64,000 nucleotides of DNA. It comes from Siphonodentalium dalli. Its lineage: Eukaryota; Mollusca; Scaphopoda; Gadilida; Siphonodentaliidae. Numbering within the stretch: the first letter of the stretch is position 1; each line of letters starts with the position of its first letter. Below are positions 52,537 to 64,000 of this stretch, one piece after another. The notes below the pieces were generated by a model that searched no databases, was not told where the DNA came from, and was given only the letters and a program-made list of their open reading frames with translations. The position numbers and the translations under genes were made by a program. The DNA is taken from assembly GCA_032622095.1 (NCBI GenBank), contig CP136063.1, positions 25,734,987 to 25,798,986 of the forward strand. The letters run 5' to 3'.

Positions 52537-53072
52537 CGGACACCCATAACTCATACTGAGACCTCGCCTCAGACGTGGACACCATAGTTCATACTGAGTC
52601 CTCGCCTCAGACGTGGACACCATAGTTCATACTGAGTCCTCGCCTCAGACGTGGACACCATAGTTCATACTGAGTCCTCGCCTCAGACGTGGACACAATA
52701 GCTCATACTGAGACCTCGCCTCAGACATGGACACCCATAACTCATACTGAGACTTCGCCTCAGACGTGGACACCATAGCTCATACTGAGACCTCGCCTCA
52801 GACGTGGACACCCATAACTCATACTGAGACCTCGCCTCAGACGTGGACACCCATAACTCATACTGAGACCTCGCCTCAGACGTGGACACCATAGCTCATA
52901 CTGAGACTTCGCCTCAGACGTGGACACCATAGCTCATACTGAGACCTCGCCTCAGACGTGGTCACCCATACAACTCATACTGAGACCTCGCCTCAGACAT
53001 GGTCACCCATAACTCATACTGAGACCTCGCCTCAGACATAACACAACACGTACTGAGACCTCGCCTCAGATT
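52537..53072. repeat. ~38-bp minisatellite (~14 copies)
   Basis: The unit 'cataactcatactgagacc' plus 'tcgcctcagacgtggacacc' recurs with 37-40-bp spacing and alternates CCATAG/CCCATAAC variants. Each unit has a CTGAGRCCTCGCCTCAG partial palindrome. The minus strand is open through several units (YELWVSTSEARSQ repeats), a by-product of the 39-bp spacing. Confidence 0.9.
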
Positions 53073-54398
53073 ATCATAATACTAATTTCAACAATTGAAT
53101 ACACAAGGCATTACACAATTCACAATAGATTTCCTTTACTCCAGGATGGCTTAATATCTGTCAAGGTCGTCTTGCAGCATGCTTATCATATATAATCAGA
53201 TAAGCGTGCATCGACCAATATTCCGTGTATCGATCAAAGGTCCTCTTGCAGCACAATCACCAAGTATAATCAGATGAATGTACATGGACCCCGAGTAGTC
53301 AGATTCGAGTATCGAGGTCAGTTTATAGCACAATCACGAAGTATAATCTGATGATTGCATTTAAACCCCAAATTATCCGTGATAATCTGAAAATATTCAC
53401 CATGCATGCTATTATATTTTACCTGGACTATTAGTACTGGTACCATCTGATAACAAAGCCAGTCTAATAAAATAGAGTTCTCTCTCTTGGACTATTAGTA
53501 TGCTGATAACAAAGCCAGTCACAGATTAAATGAATACTGCTGTTATTCCAGACCTGGAGATATAAATGCTGACATCTGAAGATATAACTGCTGACATCTG
53601 ATCATGACATCTGACCCTGACCCAGTCTGTAAAAAATATTTCAATTACATTCACTGATGTTTCAAAATCTAACTTTGACAAAAGTAAACAAGAGGTACGC
53701 TGTCGCGTGGCATTTGCCCCCGACCGTAGCAATTCGGATTAAGCATGGTCCAGAAACCCAAAAACAATCATCACTTAAAGAAATAGTCCCAGATAAATAA
53801 AGACTTTCACGTATTTAATGGCGTATATTTAATTAAATAACTTTTCAAACCCTTCATTTATTAGAGTTCGTTGAAAAAATACTGGAAGCCATAATATTTT
53901 GAGAATGTTTTGAAGAGAGCTCCTGAACCGTAAAACAACATGTGGGTTGTGATTAACATCCATGACAAATTGCATGATGCTCAGACAAACAGTACGGCCT
54001 GTAGCCCATGCTAACGGATTGAATTTTGAAATCCAAGATGGCTGCCAAGGCCATGTTTTTTGCTGAATGACCCCAAAATGACTCGTTTCCCCATCTGCAT
54101 GTCAATGTCAAGTCATGACGAATTTCATGATCCGACCAAAGGTACAACCTGTAGCCCGTGCTAATGGAAATTGTTGACAAACATCTCCACGCACACAGCT
54201 AAAAATAGGCATGGGAACCGAGTCTAGCAACTGGGGCTGATGTTTTCGCAGATGTCGATTGCGAAAGAAGATATACTTTGTCACAGAAAGACATATCTCT
54301 GAAGTATATGAGGTACACTATATTAACAATCAATCTGGGACATTTGACGTTCAGAACGTAGCTATTGGAACAGCCTAATGATCTCTATCGCTACATGG
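53073..54398. other. Non-coding with degenerate short repeats
   Basis: Loose repeats with 'cagcacaatcac.aagtataatcagatga' occur at 53170-53370. 'acaaagccagtc' is duplicated at 53455/53510. 'gtagccc(a/g)tgctaa' is duplicated at 54002/54152. No gene was seen. The TSD of the next element begins at 54391. Confidence 0.5.
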
Positions 54399-56817
54399 TA
54401 GTGCTGTGCGTCGGATCCGACATGAACCCAAAATCCGATCCGACAGCATTTTTGAAAATCCGAATCCGATGGCTTTTTTGAATCCGATCCGAATCCGAAA
54501 TCCGAAGTCAATTTTGAATCCGAACCCGAATCCGGATCCGATGTGTATCGCTAAATCCTATCCGAAATCAAATCCGAAATCCGACCCGAATCTGCAACCT
54601 TGACTCCCTTCAAATAAACATCATTTATCAGTTCTGAGAAAATGTGTTTTCCCGGAATCGTGACGTCAGATTTCCTAAAAATTTCGTCTGACCTTGACAC
54701 ACTAAGATGGCAGTAAGAGTAGCCTACATTTACCACTATTAAAAAGCTAAGTCTGTTTAAATTTAAAATGACCCATGGCATCAAAACATCGAAATACGCT
54801 ATTAAATTATACCAAACTTTTCCCTTGGAAGTTGGAACCTGGCAATATTATGAATATGAATATGAATATCTGGCCACATATTATATAGTATATACATGTA
54901 CATGTAGGCCTACTATATATGTGGCGGCATTGTGGCCAGATATTCATATTCATATTATATTATGGCTAGTACTGAATCCTGATCATACTGAATTTACTGA
55001 TGTACTAATAACAATTTAACAAACAGCAAACATAACTAAACAAGGACCATCGGAATTGTAGTTTTACGCAATGTACGGTATTTAATAGTACATAATTAAC
55101 TACGATTATATGAACTTATGAAGCAGGCCTCAGCCTAGGGGTTCAGAACAGGGAGACTTGAAGTCTCCCTCCAGGAAATTTTGGGAGACTTCAGGAAATT
55201 TAGGGAGACTTCAGGAAGAAGTGGAGACTACCGAAAATTGACAATTTCAACTATCGCTTTATTTTATAACATCAATACAAATTTTAAAAACATAAAATAA
55301 GGAAATAAAACTAAAAACTTTTGACTTTATCTGAAATTAGCCTAATTAATTGTTATTTTACATTTAAAATTTTGGAAATGTTTTGTGTAGCTATCATTTA
55401 AGCAAGACAATTATCAAGTTACAGTAGTAGTTAATTTTTTAACTAAATGGAAGAAGTATTATTTCCTAGACTGCAGCCTGGAAGATACGTTTGTAGTATT
55501 GACTATTGTCAGATTGTACAGTCTGAATCATGATGCATGTAAATTGTAAGTTGTAACTTTGAAAGTTTAATTTGGTCACGGCTGTAATGTGGGTGTCCGC
55601 TAAAATAAACAATAAGGATTAACTAACAAAGGAGTTGCATAAGCTTTTAGTTTTATTGCTAAAGCTTTTATTAATTAATGGCCTCCCTTAATTAATGCCA
55701 ACATCACTGGTATAATCCGATTAAAGCAATAAACTTGACATTTATTTATTTACGGAAGCGGTCTCTTCCGTCAAAAAATGTGACGCGGTCTCTTCAAAAA
55801 GTGCAACGCGTTACCGAAACGAACTTCCGAAGCGCCTGGTACATACTCTAATAATGTCGTATTTGTTTTATATCTGAAATGTGGGACAGCGGTCTTTTAT
55901 GTTAATTAAAACATTATTTGTGACACTCACGATGGTCAATAACAACACAGATGCTAAGTTGCTAACATCTCATCGTGTTTTTGACAGCGTGTCAAAACAT
56001 TCGTGATTAACATTCATTGCCGCAAAGGGAACAACGGCGACTGAATAACAACACAAAATAATAGGTCATATTTTATTTTAAACACTTGGGACTTTGTCTC
56101 TGCATCGTCCGTTTCTTTTTGAGATGGCCGCCACAATTCATCTATATACGGACATGTCTGGGAAAAAAACTAGAAAAAAAATTAAGAAAAAAAAAACAAA
56201 AATTTACTTAAAATTGAAGGCGACTTCGATTTCGCCTTAGAGCGACGATAGGGCAAAGTCATCGACAGTAAGGCGAAAATCTCGCCTGAGTCGCCTTGTG
56301 AGCTGAGGCCTGTTATGAAGTTATGAACCGGAATTTCCATATGATTGAACCAGCCTTCATAATTAGCTACGGCAATCAGCATTGCCGAAGCAATTTGCTG
56401 AAGCAAACTGGGCCACAGCATACTGTTGCCGTAGCGGATTGCCGAAGCCAAACAATCTGAATAAGAGGGCTGTTGAACTTTGTAATTTGTTTGTTACCCG
56501 GATGTGCCGATTGCTGTACCACGATGCGAAAATACATGTTTTGTTTTGTTTATTTGTTATATAGGCCCTACGTTTAATCTGAGACTCTGAGACTGAGCTA
56601 GAAATTAGAATCCAAGTTATCCACCCCATAAATGTAACATGATGGAGATCAGATTGTACGGTCCGATCCAGACGATCCCCGACAGCATTTTTAAAATCCG
56701 ACTCCGAATCAGACGACAATTCTGAATCCGATCCAGATCCGAATCCGATTTTTTAAACATTGTAAATCCAATCCGAATCCGAACGGATCGGATTATCAGA
56801 TCCGACAGACAGCACTA
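54399..56817. mobile_element. hAT-type element, 2.4 kb, 8-bp TSD CTACATGG
   Basis: The left end is TAGTGCTGTGCGTCGGATCC and the right end is GATCCGACAGACAGCACTA. The 8-bp direct repeat CTACATGG flanks both sides (54391-54398 and 56818-56825), diagnostic of hAT insertion. The ends are rich in 'atccgaatccga' on both strands. Inside is a palindrome near 54840-54965 ('atatctggccaca' with its complement). No hAT transposase domain was found, so it is non-autonomous. Confidence 0.9.
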
Positions 56818-57235
56818 CTACATGGTATCGCCTGAATGGTCTGTTCTAAAAATAGAACAATAAAGTGTCCATTTAATCATCTCATTTCATAATAAATATT
56901 CGAAATAAAATCAATATTAATTGACAAAAAGTGTTTCCAGACAGGGGTCTTCAATTCATATTTATTATTCTATACCCACGCAACTATTACAAATTTGTTA
57001 CTTAAAGAGATAATCCATCTTTAAAAATATTTTGGGAATATTAAATATGAGTCGAAGACCCGTAGACGGAAATACGTCTATCAACTTATATTGATTTTAT
57101 TTGGAATTTCTTTCGATTAAAATAACTGTGTCATTCAGTAAAGGTTCACTAAATTATTGTTTTCACGAATTTGATTGTCTATTCATTGACCAGAAATTTT
57201 TTTTTTTTAATTCAATTTTTTTCTTTTCTTTCAAA

Positions 57236-58140
57236 TGTCCAGGCTTGGATATTCCACCACCCCCATCCCCCCCCCCCCCCCCCCCTCCCACCCAGCACCT
57301 ACATGACAAAAAAATCATCTTATGGTTTTATCGCTTATTTTGCTTTATATATTCATGAGTCAGGGTTTGGGGTGGGTGGAAGATGTCCAGTTCAGGATAT
57401 CTCCCCCCCCCCCCACGACCCAGCACCTACATGACATTAACTTCTTCTGAGAACAAGTTGTTTGAGTCAGGGTTTGGGTGGGGCGGGAAGATGTCCAGGT
57501 CAGGATATCTTCCCCCCCCCCCCCACCCAGCACCTACATGACAAAAAAATAATCTTATGGTTTTATCGCTTGTTTTGCTTTATAGTCATGAAACAGCGAG
57601 AAATTAACTTCTTCTGAGAACAAGTTGTTTGAGTCAGGATTTGGAGTGGGGGGGGGGGGGGGGGGGGGGGGGAAGATGTCCAGGTCAGGATATCTTCCTA
57701 TCCCCCACCCAGCACCTACATGACAAAAAAATAATGTCCTGACCTGGACATCTTCCCCCCACCCCAAACCCTGACTCAAAAAACCTTGTTCTCAGAAGAA
57801 GTTAATTTCTCGCTGTTTCATGACTATATAAAGCAAAACAAGCGATAAAACCATAAGATTATTTTTTTGTCATGTAGGTGCTGGGTCGGGGGAAGATATC
57901 CTGACCTGGACATCTCCCCCTCCCCCACCCCAAAACCCGACTCAAAAAACTTGTTCTCAGAAGAAGTTAATTTCTCGCTGTTTCATGACTATATAAAGCA
58001 AAACAAGCAATAAAACCATAAGATTATTCTTTTGTCATGTAGGTGCTGTGTGGGGGGGGGGGGGGAAGATATCCTGACCTGGACATTTCCCCTCCCCCCC
58101 CCCACCCCAAACCCTGACTGACATGAGTATACCCATTTCC
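57236..58140. repeat. Palindromic array with C/G homopolymers
   Basis: A ~200-bp unit holds 'gatgtccaggtcaggatatc', a C run, 'acccagcacctacatgacaa', 'cttatggttttatcgctt', 'agaaattaacttcttctgag' and a G run. It is repeated about twice forward (57236-57735) and twice in reverse complement (57736-58140). The centre is near 57735. Runs of 12-24 G or C make assembly here fragile. The proline- or glycine-like open frames are artefacts of these runs. Confidence 0.85.
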
Positions 58141-58835
58141 ACCAAGCACCCAACTCACCCTCAGTTGTGTGTTAATATTAAATTTGCTCAGCCCCGCCCC
58201 AATATATTCGACCTGCCAGCTAGCACTGCATGAAGTGCCTGGATTCACCCCTGTCAGAGGTTACTATCACAGCAGTTACATGGCACACTAACTGATTGTA
58301 CACAGAATGCAATGTAGCAATGTACTAATATATCTATTTATAACGGAACAATTGAAATTGCAAAATTATCATTTGGTGTTTATATATTCTTATTATTTGG
58401 GGGGGGTACTAATTGGAAATTCCAAGGTGGACGTCACCAATGGAGACCCTCTATTCACATCCCTGTCCCTCGCACACCCCTTGCGGGTGGGTTAATAATT
58501 TGGCTTGGATCCCCCCCCCCCCCCCCCCCCCACAACAGGTACCTCAATAATTCCAACTGCTAGAATTTTTCAACTTGGCACCCTGTATAGCTGGAAATGT
58601 TCCAACTGATAGCCATTCCAATCTAATTATTTTACAACCGTTGGAAAACATTTGACTGTTGGTTTAAAAAAAAAACATTCACTCTTCATTCAATTCTGGT
58701 TGGAAAATTAAACCATTTATAAGAACAATTTCAATCTATAGTATATTATGTCTCAAATTGCCCATGAAGGCATGAAATGTTACTACATGTATGTTTTATT
58801 ATTTCCAACGTATACAAATCATTAGAATTCAATTG

Positions 58836-60071
58836 TAGTGCTGGGCGGTATTTAAGCATAAAAATACCGCGGTAATCCTAAAATAATACCGCGATATACG
58901 GTATTACCGATTATTTAAACTAATCCCTTAAAACCCCGTTTAGTAGCATTCGTTTGGTGCACAGATCGACTGTTTATGGAGGAAAATCTAATCGCTACAG
59001 ATTACATAAAATAAGGAAATGTACTCTCCGTTTTATTAAATTATGGATTGCAATCAATGAATGTATCATTATCTGCAAGCATGGATTCATGAGCTGATCT
59101 TAAATACAGGTAATAATTGCGATTTATGCAACTTAATGCAAGCATCATTCAGCGAAGCCGGATACACCCAAGAGCTTTGAAACAATCCCCCACTGACAGT
59201 GCCGACTTGCAGAGCACGTGCTGTGATGTTCATATTGGAATGTTCCGCCGGGTGTGAATAACTTAAGAATAAGTACAATGCTTTTATTAAATGCCGGGAA
59301 ATAAAGTGTATTACTTCCAAAGTATTTAACTTCTAGAACTATTATTGACTTCCCGTTGAATTATTATAATCATACTTTTAAATCGCGGTTTATGAATGTG
59401 ATCAATTATTCCCACTCGATAACACCCTTGAAATAATGAGCTGCCCCATAAATTCGGTCGATAAAAAATAGCGCAGAATGATGCAATCATACCTTGCAAT
59501 ATAATGTTGGGCTGGGTTTTGTCCCAGGTAGCAAAGGAATACATTTTGTTTGGAAATGACATGGGGAAAGAAGTGACATGAGTGAAGATTGAACAGTTTT
59601 TTCCAACTAAAAGATAATGCAACATGGGATGAATACACATAAAGGGCGTTGCATAAACTTGCACACGCCAATCATTGAAACGGACTAGTCATTTTAAAAT
59701 TGTCGATGAGCACGTGCATGGGGTACACAACGTAAATCTTGAAATATATTCGCGCCAATTTCGCGGATGACTTGGTAAACAGAATCCGCAACACTAGTAG
59801 CTACCTCAGCCCAATTTACAGCAACGCTGTCTCCTGACACAAACTCGCTACCTCTTAATTATGATTTCGATGAAATACGGTGTATAGAAACGAAGTAATT
59901 TCTTTGTATCCCGACAAAGGAAAACCACAATATACTCAGTAATGTGCCTGTATGACATGTAACCGCGATAATACCGTCTTCAAGGTTTACCGATTATGGA
60001 AAAGAATGACGGTAACGGTATTGAAAATCTTACCGATTATAATCGGTATACCGAAATACCGCCCAGCACTA
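58836..60071. mobile_element. hAT-type element, 1.24 kb, 8-bp TSD TTCAATTG
   Basis: The ends are TAGTGCTGGGCGGTATTTAA and AAATACCGCCCAGCACTA. The perfect 8-bp TSD TTCAATTG is at 58828-58835 and 60072-60079. Subterminal regions are full of 'taccgcggta'/'accgattat' inverted motifs. No transposase was found; non-autonomous. Confidence 0.92.
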
Positions 60072-60270
60072 TTCAATTGACATGTTTATATTCAGTCCGC
60101 GATAGCACGTGCGTTCGACTGTCAACAAAAGCATGTGACCCGCTATTGACAACCGAAGTAGGTCGAAACAAATTAAATGTTTACACAATAAGACATATTT
60201 AACTTTTGTGGGGGTCTGTGAGTTGAAAAATCAATAATTTGTTAATATTTTACAGTGCTTAGTTTGGGTG

Positions 60271-62575
60271 GGATTCTAGACGTTTCGTACCATGGTCGTT
60301 TCGTACCTGGACGTTTCGTACCATCTGGTCGTTTCGTACCATATTTCTTGGTCGTTTCGTACCGCATTGTTTGGTCGTTTCGTACCATGTAGAAAATCAA
60401 TTGGTCGTTTCGTACCATGTAGAAAAATCAATTGGTCGTTTCGTACCATGTGTTGTACCATGTTGGGAATGGGGGGGAAACAGTATTAATTTCATACTTT
60501 ATTCTTTATTTTAAAATAACAATAACATATTAACATTAACAACATTATTTTACACAACGAACATGATATTTGATATTAACAATCAGCCGACTCGACATTG
60601 TCAACAACTTTTGGCGCAAACAGTTTCGAACATGCCTTCAACAGACCACTGGTGGAGATGCCGCCGTTTTCGTAGTTGCTCCACAAGCAGAATAGTTGCG
60701 CCTGGTTCTCCCGATACCGGAGTCTTTGGTATCTTTTCATCTTTTTTTCCCCAACCAACTTTACAGTCATGTCTGTCGTTGCCGATTCCTTCTTGAGCAT
60801 TGGAACCAGGATATAGTACGGGACGTTTGTTGCCTTGTTTTTGTATTGGATGCGTCTGTGCCATCCCTCGGTATCATTGTTCGTTCGGATGGAGCGCCCG
60901 TAGACGCACCACGATTCCATCGGTAGACATCGAGAGTCCAGCCACTGCGATTGCACATATTCGTATATCAACGGCATGTTGCCGATTTTGGCTGTCGGGT
61001 GATCTCGCATCCTGGCAAATGCTGGTCGGATGTGTTCGGCTGGCAGAAGTGGCAAAGCATAAAGCTTTCGCATTTGCCTACAAAAATGAAAAGAAGATAT
61101 AAACATAAATAAGAAAAATTTGAAATAATAGCATTATTCTACTTATATAATTGAAATAAAAATAAAATCATATAAGTTATATTTTTGAAAAAAATCATTT
61201 AATCATACAATTCTATTATTTTATTCATACAATTCTATTCTATGAGAACAAATATTTACCTGTGTTCGTCTCCTTTTTTGTTGTATAGTTCGATCAGGCC
61301 TTTCTTTTGAATCTGCCTGTTCACGGCCTGTGTCCAGTGGAAATAGCAACCACGTCTTTCCACCTCTGGTAGTAGCTTTTTTATGGACTTCCATGTTGCC
61401 TTTTCAAAATCCATTGTCACTGTCCATTGTAGCTTTGGCTTGCCTCTTTTCGTTCCGTTGTCGATCCGTCTGAAAGTCGATGGTGAATCGTCGGTTTCCA
61501 TCAGCTGTGTTTCTGGGAGCAGTATTGATGATTCATCGTGGTCGTGTGGCCGGTTGAAGGTTTCGTCGATGTCGAAGGTCGAATGGTCGATTCTGGTTGG
61601 AGGTGGAGTCGTCGTTGTCATTTCAATGTCGAAGTTTGCGATCGTTGGAGGTGGAGTCGTCGTTGTCATTTCAATGTCTTCTACCGTCTGCTCGACTGTC
61701 GTGGTTTGGCGGCATGCGGTGCAGACCCAATCTATTGCCGTCGCTGTCTTTATGGCATATCGGTAAACTTCTAGACTAACGCCGGTGCTGCATGTACGGT
61801 GCTGCCATCTGTGGCAACCTGGAAAGACAATTCAGTGTTATAACAAACTGGTATATAGATTTGTTTTTAATTATTTAGTTAAGTTGATGTTTAAAATAAA
61901 AATGTATAATATATATACATTTTACAGATTGTTTTTAAATATTAAGTTAAGTTGATGTTCAAAATAAAATTGTATAATATATACGAGTACTAACCTTCAC
62001 ATTGAAGACCGTGTTGACGCGGACGAACCTCTCTGGAACAGTCTATACAATTAACGTCGGAGAGAAAGTCAGACATGATTGTGAGATGAATGATGAAATG
62101 ATGGGGGATCTCATGTTACTTATAGGATTCCAACAAAAACAACTCACGAAAAGGTGTGATCAAGAAGCCAGGTGGTAATTAGTGGTAATCAGTAAGAGCG
62201 CACCTCTTGTTTATACAGCGTGATTAGTATTAACACTTGTTGTAAAAACATCTCATAAGATCTTTCCCGCAGTCAATCAGATGAATACTATTGTCAGCGT
62301 GATTGTTATTCACATTCGATGTAAGCAAATCTCATAAGATCTTTCGCCGCATTCCAGAACATGAATAATTATACATACATAATATAAATATATATATAAA
62401 ATACCGTGTTTTCCCCATTTCCAACACATGGTACGAAACGACCAATTGATTTTCTACATGGTACGAAACGACCAAACAATGCGGTACGAAACGACCAAGA
62501 AATATGGTACGAAACGACCAGATGGTACGAAACGACCAAGTACGAAACGACCATGGTACGAAACGTCCTGTACCC
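60271..62575. mobile_element. Mutator-like element (MULE), 2.3 kb, 8-bp TSD TTTGGGTG
   Basis: Flanked by TTTGGGTG on both sides (60263-60270, 62576-62583). The ends are inverted (GGATTCTAGACGTTTCGTAC / GTACGAAACGTCCTGTACCC). Each end is built of 7-8 spaced direct copies of 'tggtcgtttcgtacca' or its complement (60282-60465 and 62430-62568). The interior codes for a spliced transposase on the minus strand. TSD length and repeat-rich TIRs fit Mutator-type elements. Confidence 0.88.
60576..62076 (-). CDS. MULE transposase, internally deleted: PHD finger + C-terminal half of MULE domain
   Basis: Minus-strand exons are 62076-61995 (MSDFLSDVNCIDC..., donor GTTAGT), 61818-61260 (acceptor TCTTTCCAG, donor CACAG|GTAAAT) and 61077-60576 (acceptor TTTTTGTAG, stop TGA). 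Lengths 82+559+502 give 381 codons in frame. A PHD-type finger spans exons 1-2 (C-x2-C ... LQCEGCHRWQHRTC ... WVCTAC). It is followed by two tandem MTTTTPPPT-type repeats and an acidic linker. The transposase part has VTMDFEKATWKSIKKLLPEV, GCYFHWTQAVNRQIQKKGL, and RKLYALPLLPAEHIRPAF with TNNDTEGWHR. A FLYWCH finger and the first half of the MULE core, with the first catalytic Asp region, would be expected before VTMDFE but are absent. It is therefore probably inactive although the frame is intact. Confidence 0.8.
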
Positions 62576-62583
62576 TTTGGGTG

Positions 62584-63323
62584 TATTTTATTCTGTTTTT
62601 TATTGGCAGCAGCCGATCTGCAACTTGACATATTTTGTTGACCTACTTTCCTCCGATGCGTTTCCACTGTCCGTCGGAAAAATTGAATTAATTCTGAAAT
62701 TACCGTCAGAACTCGCCACAAATTGCAGTGACAGCAGATGATATCCAACACATATTCATTCTCAAGAATCAACAGGATTTTGGGAGATTAAGTGCGTCTG
62801 TGGCTTTTGCCACGACGATAAACAGCAACTGACCCGTTACTGCCTGTGACCCGTTACTGCCTGAATGACTGTATTCAAAAAACCTTTGAGGTTGCTATCA
62901 ACAGTTACAGTGTTGACAACACCAACGATCGGCATCATGACCATGATTCGGCATGAACTTGATGAAGACATTGAAGTTTCAGACCTTCTGATAATTTCTT
63001 TCACAAGAAAACAATAATTAGTTGTCAATATATTATGTCGTTTTGTGAGTGTCACCTTCAAATTCTGATGAAATCATTCCTTCCGTTTGACTTTGACAAA
63101 CAAAACTCAAATTTCCCTACCACGCCATTCTGCGAAATCAGTGACGCCATCGGTCGGAAATCACGTGGTCGTGGAAATATAAATTTGGTATAGGAATTTG
63201 TGCAATCGAAGTGAAACGAACCATCTCCAGTTCGCGGAATACGGGTGCGACGATTTGCAGTAGGTCCCTATTTGCGGAGCTCACTTTGCGGAAGTCCCCC
63301 AATTCGCGGAGTTCCCCTACAAT
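62584..63323. other. Unassigned unique sequence
   Basis: 'gacccgttactgcctg' is duplicated at 62831/62847. No gene or known element was recognised. Confidence 0.4.
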
Positions 63324-63445
63324 TAGTGATGCGGACCGGACCGCTTTTGACCGGTCCGGACCGCGGTCCACCGGCACCGGGTGTCACTGGACCGGACCGG
63401 ACCGCTTTTTGCCGCCGGTCCGGTACTCTCCGGTCCGGTCCACTA
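63324..63445. mobile_element. Small GGACC-rich hAT-like MITE
   Basis: Starts TAGTGATGCGGACCGGACCG and ends GGTCCGGTCCACTA, with self-complementary CCGGACCGG motifs throughout. The TAGTG..CACTA ends resemble the two larger hAT elements, but no matching 8-bp TSD is visible. Confidence 0.55.
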
Positions 63446-64000
63446 TTTTACTTCAGTTATAATAAACTATCGCGAATATTATTGCATATTTGCCGTCATA
63501 TCAATTAGCAACGATGTCTTGACACATTCAAGTGGTTAATATATATTAAACGTTTGATGCCACGAAAACAATGTATAGATGTACTTTGTACATGTCACTT
63601 TCCTTAAATTTGTTAGTGTAACACTGGCCAACACTATGTAGCACCCTATCAATGCGACAAACATGCAACTGAATGCGTTTGGAACTATTTGTCATAAACA
63701 TTGTAACATGGCATAATCAATTTGGATGGATATCGAATCGAGTATTCTATTGTTTTTCAGAGTTATAATTATCGAAGAAACATGGAAACCACATTACATA
63801 GTACATACACAAGACAGTCACATTAATCCAATAGTAGTTGTGTGCTTAGGTATATAACTGTAATTGTCAGGACTATACAATCAGCCATCACAATCTCCAA
63901 GACTCCAATATTAATGTAGTAGTCATATTAGTACACATTTGTATAATTGTCATCAGTATAGTTATTTCGTTTAAATTTCAATTTAATGAAATAAGTATGA
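63446..64000. other. AT-rich terminal interval, nothing recognised
   Basis: No open frame with support, no repeats and no RNA gene was seen up to the window end. Confidence 0.6.

Noticed and set aside
52390-52892. Minus-strand ORFs rich in STSEARSQYELW
   Set aside because: They are translations of the 38-39-bp minisatellite with no independent evidence.
57101-57779. Proline-rich ORFs
   Set aside because: They are produced by C/G homopolymers in a palindromic repeat.

Overview
This window looks like intergenic or intronic DNA from a repeat-rich marine invertebrate, most likely a mollusc. It is AT-rich, it has eukaryotic splice signals (GTGAGT/GTAAGT donors, pyrimidine-AG acceptors), it carries exon pieces of fibrinogen-related proteins, and nearly every kilobase is a transposon relic or a tandem repeat. 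The mollusc assignment is inference. I see no complete conventional host gene, no rRNA, no convincing tRNA and no CRISPR.

Layout. 0.3-0.5 kb: a SAM-domain exon relic. 0.8-4.8 kb: a 62-bp satellite that is the expanded core of a dispersed element whose unexpanded copy lies at 5.9-6.3 kb. 6.6-8.7 kb: a composite segment (tyrosine-recombinase piece, SGNH-hydrolase tail, zinc finger, four-arm palindrome, fibrinogen exon, two TTAA-flanked MITEs). It is repeated in direct orientation at 23.5-26.8 kb. Exactly between the two copies lies a ~14.8-kb Polinton/Maverick-like element (8710-23496) with long terminal inverted repeats.

Its right arm holds a minus-strand module: a PC4-like small ORF, a frameshifted Polinton integrase with chromodomain, a penton-like ORF and a truncated N-terminal piece of the DNA-polymerase-B-type protein. 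The left two thirds hold something unusual for a Polinton: intron-bearing genes with clean splice sites. These are a PC4-like protein (plus), a signal-peptide/mucin/transmembrane glycoprotein with four phase-0 exons (minus), and a gene made of tandemly amplified phase-0 micro-exons (plus).

26.9-29.8 kb: duplicated fibrinogen (FReD) exons mixed with a dispersed repeat. 30.0-30.6 kb: an unidentified GC-rich coding-like island. 33.0-34.6 kb: a Ngaro-like YR-retrotransposon relic (SGNH hydrolase and gag-like) between 96-bp direct repeats. 35-40.4 kb: MITEs and tandem repeats. 41-51 kb: a LINE reverse-transcriptase fragment turned into a 120-bp (40-codon) in-frame satellite, interleaved with a three-copy block carrying small unidentified ORFs. 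51.5-53.1 kb: minisatellites and a DUF7869-like relic. 54.4-56.8 and 58.8-60.1 kb: two hAT-type elements with perfect 8-bp target duplications. 57.2-58.1 kb: a palindromic array with C/G runs. 60.3-62.6 kb: a Mutator-like element with spliced PHD-plus-MULE coding exons and TIRs made of repeated GTTTCGTACCA motifs.

The most distinctive system is the Polinton-like element with spliced cargo, together with its flanking 2.1-kb direct repeats, which suggest recombination between two Polinton insertions. Everything here was read by eye; no database search was run.
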